From IMG/VR virus record IMGVR_UViG_3300042291_000391, positions 1-23,357 of that record: 23,357 nt of DNA. One strand, written 5' to 3'. This document shows, one piece after another, positions 20,219-23,357 of the stretch (positions are counted from its first letter, which is position 1; each line of letters starts with the position of its first letter). A model generated the notes under the pieces. That model did no database searches. It had not been told where the DNA came from and saw only the letters and a list, made by a program, of their open reading frames with translations. The stretch is from a virus. The position numbers and the translations under genes were made by a program.

Positions 20219-20238
20219 TACACTCACAGTTTTACCTC

Positions 20239-20267
20239 TTGACAGATAAGGTAAAATCATGTATAAT
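20239..20267 (+). promoter_or_regulatory. Consensus sigma70 promoter
   Basis: TTGACA (20239-20244), 17 bases, TATAAT (20262-20267). The inverted repeat TTTACC (20231-20236) and GGTAAA (20250-20255) brackets the -35 box and could be an operator. It drives the run of overlapping genes to the right edge. Confidence 0.9.
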
Positions 20268-20286
20268 AAGTACATTAGGAGATACC

Positions 20287-21099
20287 ATGATTGTGCATTT
20301 AGTCAGTGATTTACATTTAGAATTTGGCTACCAGGAATTGCCAGGTGGTGATGTACTCATTCTGGCAGGTGATATTTGCGAATACCGTACTCTAAAGAAT
20401 GATTTTCACAAGACTAAATTGTTAGATCGTGTTCCGGGTGCATTCAAAGCCTATGACTTCTTCTACAGCGAATGCGCCAAATACAAACAGGTGTTTATGG
20501 TTATGGGTAATCATGAGCACTATCATCACCGCTTTGACAAAACATACAACGATCTTAAAGCCATATTGCCTAAAAACGTTATGCTTCTTGAAAAAGAATG
20601 CTTTGAGTATGAAGGTGTCCTGTTCCTGGGTGCTACATTATGGACTGACCTTAACAAAGGTGATCCTATTACTGTTTATACAATCAAGAATTTTATGAAC
20701 GACTACAAAGTTGTACAAAACTTCTATCCTGAAAAGAGTCTATACTACAAATTAACTCCCGACCACACCTTTGCAGAACATCGAAAAACTAAAGAATATT
20801 TTAAGTTTATGCTAGAAGAAAAAAGAGACATACCTGTTGTTGTAATCACACACATGGCTCCTAGCTTTGCCAGCGTAAACGAAAAGTACAAACACGAGAC
20901 CACAACTAACGGTGGATATGCTAGTGAGTTGAGCGAGTTCATTCTTGATCATCCTAACATCAAGGTATGGGTGCATGGTCACATGCATGATCCTGTTGAC
21001 TATAAGATTGGTGATACTCGTGTGCTTGCAAACCCAAGAGGTTATACTCCCTGGGAAGATGGTAACGGGTTTGAACCTGGTCTGTACTTTGAGGTATGA
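20287..21099 (+). CDS. Calcineurin-like metallophosphoesterase
   Basis: A 270-residue enzyme with the full set of metal motifs: D8-x-H10 (VSDLHLEF), GD (LAGDICEY), GNHEH (VMGNHEHY), ITHMAPS, and GHMHD (WVHGHMHDP). It probably hydrolyses a phosphomonoester or phosphodiester; the substrate (nucleotide, nucleic acid or lipid) is not evident. It is not closely similar to the phosphoesterase at 16461. AGGAG lies just upstream, and it leads an operon of small genes. The next gene begins 3 bases after its stop. Confidence 0.92.
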   Translation: MIVHLVSDLHLEFGYQELPGGDVLILAGDICEYRTLKNDFHKTKLLDRVPGAFKAYDFFYSECAKYKQVFMVMGNHEHYHHRFDKTYNDLKAILPKNVMLLEKECFEYEGVLFLGATLWTDLNKGDPITVYTIKNFMNDYKVVQNFYPEKSLYYKLTPDHTFAEHRKTKEYFKFMLEEKRDIPVVVITHMAPSFASVNEKYKHETTTNGGYASELSEFILDHPNIKVWVHGHMHDPVDYKIGDTRVLANPRGYTPWEDGNGFEPGLYFEV

Positions 21100-21102
21100 A
21101 CT

Positions 21103-21345
21103 ATGCCTAGTCTAGCAGAATACTTTGAAGCCAATCGCCCTAAACCCAAATACAAGTTTGGGGATAGGGTCGAAGGTGTGTATATGAAGATCCCATATGT
21201 GGGCACTGCCTACACAGATAATATGCGTAATGAAATAGAAGGTCCTATGGTCAGTATCAGTCTGGATCTGCCTATGAAGATTGGCTTAGAATGGCACACT
21301 ATTATTCGTGTCAAGTATAAAGATATTAAAGGTCTACGAAAATGA
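21103..21345 (+). CDS. Small phage protein, 80 aa
   Basis: Begins MPSLAEYFEANRPKPKYKFG and then reads GDRVEGVYMKIPYVGTAY, ending in a basic strand (IIRVKYKDIKGLRK). The 'YKFGDRVeG' phrase and alternating strands suggest a small beta-barrel (SH3/KOW-like), but no clear family is recognised. Start lies 3 bases after the phosphoesterase stop and its end overlaps the next start. Confidence 0.72.
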   Translation: MPSLAEYFEANRPKPKYKFGDRVEGVYMKIPYVGTAYTDNMRNEIEGPMVSISLDLPMKIGLEWHTIIRVKYKDIKGLRK

Positions 21346-21488
21346 GTGAATTTGAAATAGTACTACTCATGATATTGATGTATGTGAATGGAGTGGTGTT
21401 TGGTTATATTGCATGGGCACCTGATACACCTTTCAAGAAAGGGCTAGTTGACGGACTGTCTTTAAAGTTCCTGTGGGGTAGAAAATGA
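21342..21488 (+). CDS. Small membrane protein, 48 aa
   Basis: One strong membrane helix, residues 4-25 (FEIVLLMILMYVNGVVFGYI), then a short basic tail (KKGLVDGLSLKFLWGRK). It overlaps its neighbours on both sides by four bases (ATGA), supporting a translated gene. Function unknown. Confidence 0.68.
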   Translation: MSEFEIVLLMILMYVNGVVFGYIAWAPDTPFKKGLVDGLSLKFLWGRK

Positions 21489-21721
21489 GTGGTACTCCAA
21501 CAAGCAGTAGTCCGGGCATAACAGGCTTTATTGAAATCTTTGAAGGCCGCCTGGCCAAAATGAAACTGCACCTCAAAGCTGAATTGGGCAAGGCCAAACA
21601 CGAACGAGACCGTAAGATAATCAAAAGTCACTTGACCGATGCTCGTAAACTCACCAAGACACTGAAAGAAATGCGTAAAGCCAATACCAAACTGTGTCCG
21701 CATTGCGGAGAAAAGTTATGA
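21485..21721 (+). CDS. Small basic helical protein with C-terminal zinc knuckle
   Basis: A 78-residue protein. A long charged helix (FIEIFEGRLAKMKLHLKAEL and on to about residue 65) ends in CPHCGEKL, half of a zinc-ribbon (one CxxC pair), so metal binding would need a dimer. No other domain is visible. Overlaps both neighbours through ATGA. Confidence 0.7.
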   Translation: MSGTPTSSSPGITGFIEIFEGRLAKMKLHLKAELGKAKHERDRKIIKSHLTDARKLTKTLKEMRKANTKLCPHCGEKL

Positions 21722-21755
21722 ACGAACGAATTCGACAACTTGCTGAACAGGCTGG
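21718..21755 (+). repeat. 38-bp exact direct repeat, copy A
   Basis: Identical to 22640-22677. It covers the start of a MNERI-family gene. Exact identity despite diverged gene bodies suggests recent recombination or gene conversion. Confidence 0.93.
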
Positions 21756-21972
21756 TGACTATGTGAATGAAGTTTATACTGGCCCTGTTAGAAGTAAAAC
21801 TCCTGGGAAGATTTGGGAAGATGGACATATAGGTTGGCATACACAGTTCAATGAGAAATTCGCCGAGTTGATTGTGCGGGAATGTGCCAGCATTGTAGAT
21901 CTTCATGGTCGATGGGTTTTGTATGATAAACTTGCCGTAAAAATTAAAAAACATTTTGGAGTTGAGCTATGA
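21718..21972 (+). CDS. MNERI-family small phage protein, copy 1 (84 aa)
   Basis: The N-terminus is MNERIRQLAEQAG and the C-terminus is KKHFGVEL. A middle block, FNEKFAELIVRECASIVD, is shared with copies 3 and 4. The conserved ends and variable middle suggest a family that expands by tandem duplication. The first 38 bases are identical to those of the gene at 22640. The helical block with Cys may form a small bundle. Function unknown. Confidence 0.75.
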   Translation: MNERIRQLAEQAGDYVNEVYTGPVRSKTPGKIWEDGHIGWHTQFNEKFAELIVRECASIVDLHGRWVLYDKLAVKIKKHFGVEL

Positions 21973-22217
21973 CACCATACGGATATATCAGCAAGCGATA
22001 TAGATGTATCATGGGTCCAGGCAACTTTGAATTTCCTGAGACTGGATCAAGTGTGGAGAAAAAGCTCATGCCATTGTTTCCATGTTATCTAGAGCCACAA
22101 TACCCAGGACAAGAACCATGGGGCGGGGTTGTTCCCGACATTGGATTGGTTTACTACTATACTGAAAACATTGGCGAGTTGGGCATAGAGCCTTTGTATC
22201 TAGGAGTTGAAGAATGA
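21969..22217 (+). CDS. Hypothetical phage protein, 82 aa
   Basis: Starts MTPYGYISKRYRCIMGPGNF and ends IEPLYLGVEE. Rich in Pro, Gly and Tyr, without helical periodicity. The tail LGVEE resembles the end of MNERI-family members, perhaps by fusion of the repeated 3' end. Overlaps both neighbours by 4 bases. Function unknown. Confidence 0.68.
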   Translation: MTPYGYISKRYRCIMGPGNFEFPETGSSVEKKLMPLFPCYLEPQYPGQEPWGGVVPDIGLVYYYTENIGELGIEPLYLGVEE

Positions 22218-22450
22218 AATTATGCAAAGACTGTAAGTATTATTCAAAAGGGTACAGTTCACATTGGTGCCATGCACCCCAAAATGGATATTCTATAATT
22301 GATGGCTCCATTAATGCTAAATTTCCACACATAACACGCAGTAAACCCTTGCAGTATGCCGGCATGATTGAAGAAAAATGTGGTCCTGATGCACTCTACT
22401 TCGAAGAGAAACCTGTATCTAAAAAGCCTTGGTACAAATTCTGGAAATAA
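22214..22450 (+). CDS. Cys-rich small protein, 78 aa
   Basis: Begins MKLCKDCKYYSKGYSSHWCH and later has EKCGPDALYFE. Four cysteines (CxxC, C and C) with a nearby histidine suggest one zinc site of a type common in small phage proteins. The C-terminus is basic and aromatic (KPWYKFWK). Overlaps the preceding gene by 4 bases. Confidence 0.72.
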   Translation: MKLCKDCKYYSKGYSSHWCHAPQNGYSIIDGSINAKFPHITRSKPLQYAGMIEEKCGPDALYFEEKPVSKKPWYKFWK

Positions 22451-22451
22451 C

Positions 22452-22640
22452 ATGAACGAACGAATGAAAGAAGATTGGGACACCCAAGAACAATCAGATA
22501 TGTTTGACAAGTTTCTTGACGACACATCGGATTCAAGGTCGCACAGCGTTATGACAGGTGCTTATGGTTACGATGAACTAGAATGGGAAGCATTTCAATA
22601 TGGATGGAATGCCGCAAAGAAACATTTCGGAGTTGAATGA
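22452..22640 (+). CDS. MNERI-family small phage protein, divergent copy 2 (62 aa)
   Basis: Begins MNERMKEDWDTQEQSDMFDK and ends WNAAKKHFGVE. Both ends belong to the MNERI family but the centre (YGYDELEWEAFQYGW) differs. This resembles a module where a different centre has been placed between the conserved ends. The stop shares a base with the start of the next copy. Confidence 0.72.
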   Translation: MNERMKEDWDTQEQSDMFDKFLDDTSDSRSHSVMTGAYGYDELEWEAFQYGWNAAKKHFGVE

Positions 22641-22677
22641 TGAACGAACGAATTCGACAACTTGCTGAACAGGCTGG
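22640..22677 (+). repeat. 38-bp exact direct repeat, copy B
   Basis: Identical to 21718-21755. Confidence 0.93.
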
Positions 22678-22855
22678 CTTTGCTTATGAACCTAGCCCAA
22701 CATTACAAAAGTTCGCCAAGTTAATTGTTCAGGAATGTGTTGGTATTGCGGATGATTATGTGAAGGATTGTACCTGTGAGGAACATATAAACTGTAAACA
22801 TCCTAGAAGTGCAATTGGTAGAAAGATACGTGAACATTTCGGAGTTGAAGAATGA
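22640..22855 (+). CDS. MNERI-family small phage protein, copy 3 (71 aa)
   Basis: MNERIRQLAEQAG at the start, KFAKLIVQECVGIADDYVKD in the middle and REHFGVEE at the end. Two adjacent ATGs (22637, 22640) are possible; the second matches the family start. Three clustered cysteines (DCTCEEHINC) could bind metal. The first 38 bases are identical to copy 1. Confidence 0.75.
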   Translation: MNERIRQLAEQAGFAYEPSPTLQKFAKLIVQECVGIADDYVKDCTCEEHINCKHPRSAIGRKIREHFGVEE

Positions 22856-23106
22856 ACGAACGAATTAAACAACTTTGGGAAGAGGCTGCTAAAACAACTC
22901 AAAGTGATTCTTGGGAAGAGCAGACAAAGTTTATGGAACGGTTCGCCGAGTTGATTGTGCAGGAATGTATGAATCAAGTAAGAGAACAATATCTGCCCGT
23001 GCTAGAAGATGAACTTATGATGAAGGACACGCATTGGGATGGTTATGTCCAGTGCGGGGTTGATAGTTATGTGGCCATTAAAGAACATTTCGGAGTTGAA
23101 GAATGA
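22852..23106 (+). CDS. MNERI-family small phage protein, copy 4 (84 aa)
   Basis: Begins MNERIKQLWEEAAKTTQSDS, has the shared block ERFAELIVQECMNQVREQYL and ends AIKEHFGVEE. Overlaps copy 3 by 4 bases (ATGA). Same family plan, no known function. Confidence 0.75.
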   Translation: MNERIKQLWEEAAKTTQSDSWEEQTKFMERFAELIVQECMNQVREQYLPVLEDELMMKDTHWDGYVQCGVDSYVAIKEHFGVEE

Positions 23107-23174
23107 GTTTTATTTTAGGATTCATTGCAGGTTACATAGTAGCAGCTATCATATATGCATACCGTTCAAATTAA
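23103..23174 (+). CDS. Very small membrane peptide, 23 aa
   Basis: Reads MSFILGFIAGYIVAAIIYAY then RSN: one glycine-zipper-like hydrophobic helix with a basic end. Its ATG overlaps the stop of the preceding gene (ATGA), the same coupling used all along this operon. Size makes it tentative. Confidence 0.5.
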   Translation: MSFILGFIAGYIVAAIIYAYRSN

Positions 23175-23194
23175 GATTCAAGGACAACGACAGA

Positions 23195-23357
23195 ATGAAC
23201 CAACTGGAACAAAGCCGGATCTATCTCAAGCAATACTTGCAGGCAAGGCGTGACACTCCATGGATTGTGGCTCAACATGCCAGCATAACAGATCGTGCTG
23301 TGGACAGTCTACAGGATTTGGATGGCATGGCCGGAGATTGGAACACCAACCGTTCTT
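23195..23357 (+). CDS. Unrecognised gene, 5' part only
   Basis: ATG 23195 with AAGGAC upstream opens a frame that runs off the right edge, at least 54 codons: MNQLEQSRIYLKQYLQARRD, then TPWIVAQHASITDRAVDSLQ. The sequence is helical and polar. A three-helix or DNA-binding type fold is possible, but too little is visible to assign. Confidence 0.55.
   Translation, partial: MNQLEQSRIYLKQYLQARRDTPWIVAQHASITDRAVDSLQDLDGMAGDWNTNRS

Noticed and set aside
1-23357. CRISPR array, insertion sequence, or integrase and attachment site
   Set aside because: No regularly spaced repeats with unique spacers, no transposase or integrase gene and no terminal inverted repeats were seen.

Overview
The window looks like part of the genome of a large tailed bacteriophage, most likely a T4-type myovirus of a Gram-negative aquatic bacterium. 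Genes are short, densely packed and almost all on the + strand. Stops and starts often overlap (ATGA, TAATG). There are many small proteins of phage-like type, structural-type genes (a PAAR-like/CHAP protein and a fibre-like protein) and late-promoter-like GATAAATA boxes, mixed with host-derived genes: glutaredoxin, cold-shock protein, IscU, IscA, ClpX, ribosomal protein bS21, PstS, an SPFH protein and DUF454. Base composition is AT-rich. The tmRNA is of the circularly permuted two-piece kind and its tag ends in FALAA. This suggests a proteobacterial host, perhaps a betaproteobacterium, but that is inference.

Layout. Positions 1-2330: end of an unknown gene, glutaredoxin, two virion-type or unknown genes, a PAAR-like/CHAP hydrolase, a promoter and a cold-shock protein. 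Positions 2330-3900: a pseudoknotted RNA candidate, a His-rich secreted protein, iscU-iscA, and the permuted tmRNA with its terminator. Positions 3914-8650: an operon of conserved unknowns, a membrane/coiled-coil protein, clpX and bS21. Positions 8647-12600: an FkbM methyltransferase, a DGQH-motif protein plus HNH nuclease pair, a DEDDh exonuclease and small proteins. Positions 12631-14604: a perfect promoter, about 480 nt of highly structured non-coding RNA, and a Ro60-like (TROVE/DUF2828) vWA protein. Positions 14620-18160: pstS behind a Pho box, a fibre-like gene bracketed by 28-bp near-identical repeats, then a PlcP/LpxH-like phosphoesterase with a GT2 glycosyltransferase. Positions 18172-23357: an SPFH lipoprotein with two tiny membrane peptides, a lone minus-strand DUF454 gene, a metallophosphoesterase, and a run of overlapping small genes containing a repeated MNERI...KHFGVE family.

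Three themes emerge. First, control of host translation and protein fate: tmRNA, ClpX, bS21, cold-shock protein and Ro60-like protein. Phage tmRNA plus phage ClpX could form a tag-and-unfold pair. Second, phosphate-stress physiology: PstS under a Pho box, and a possible phospholipid-to-glycolipid remodelling pair. Third, structured RNA: the 480-nt RNA before the Ro60-like gene is the most likely undescribed system here, with the pseudoknot at 2340-2450 second.
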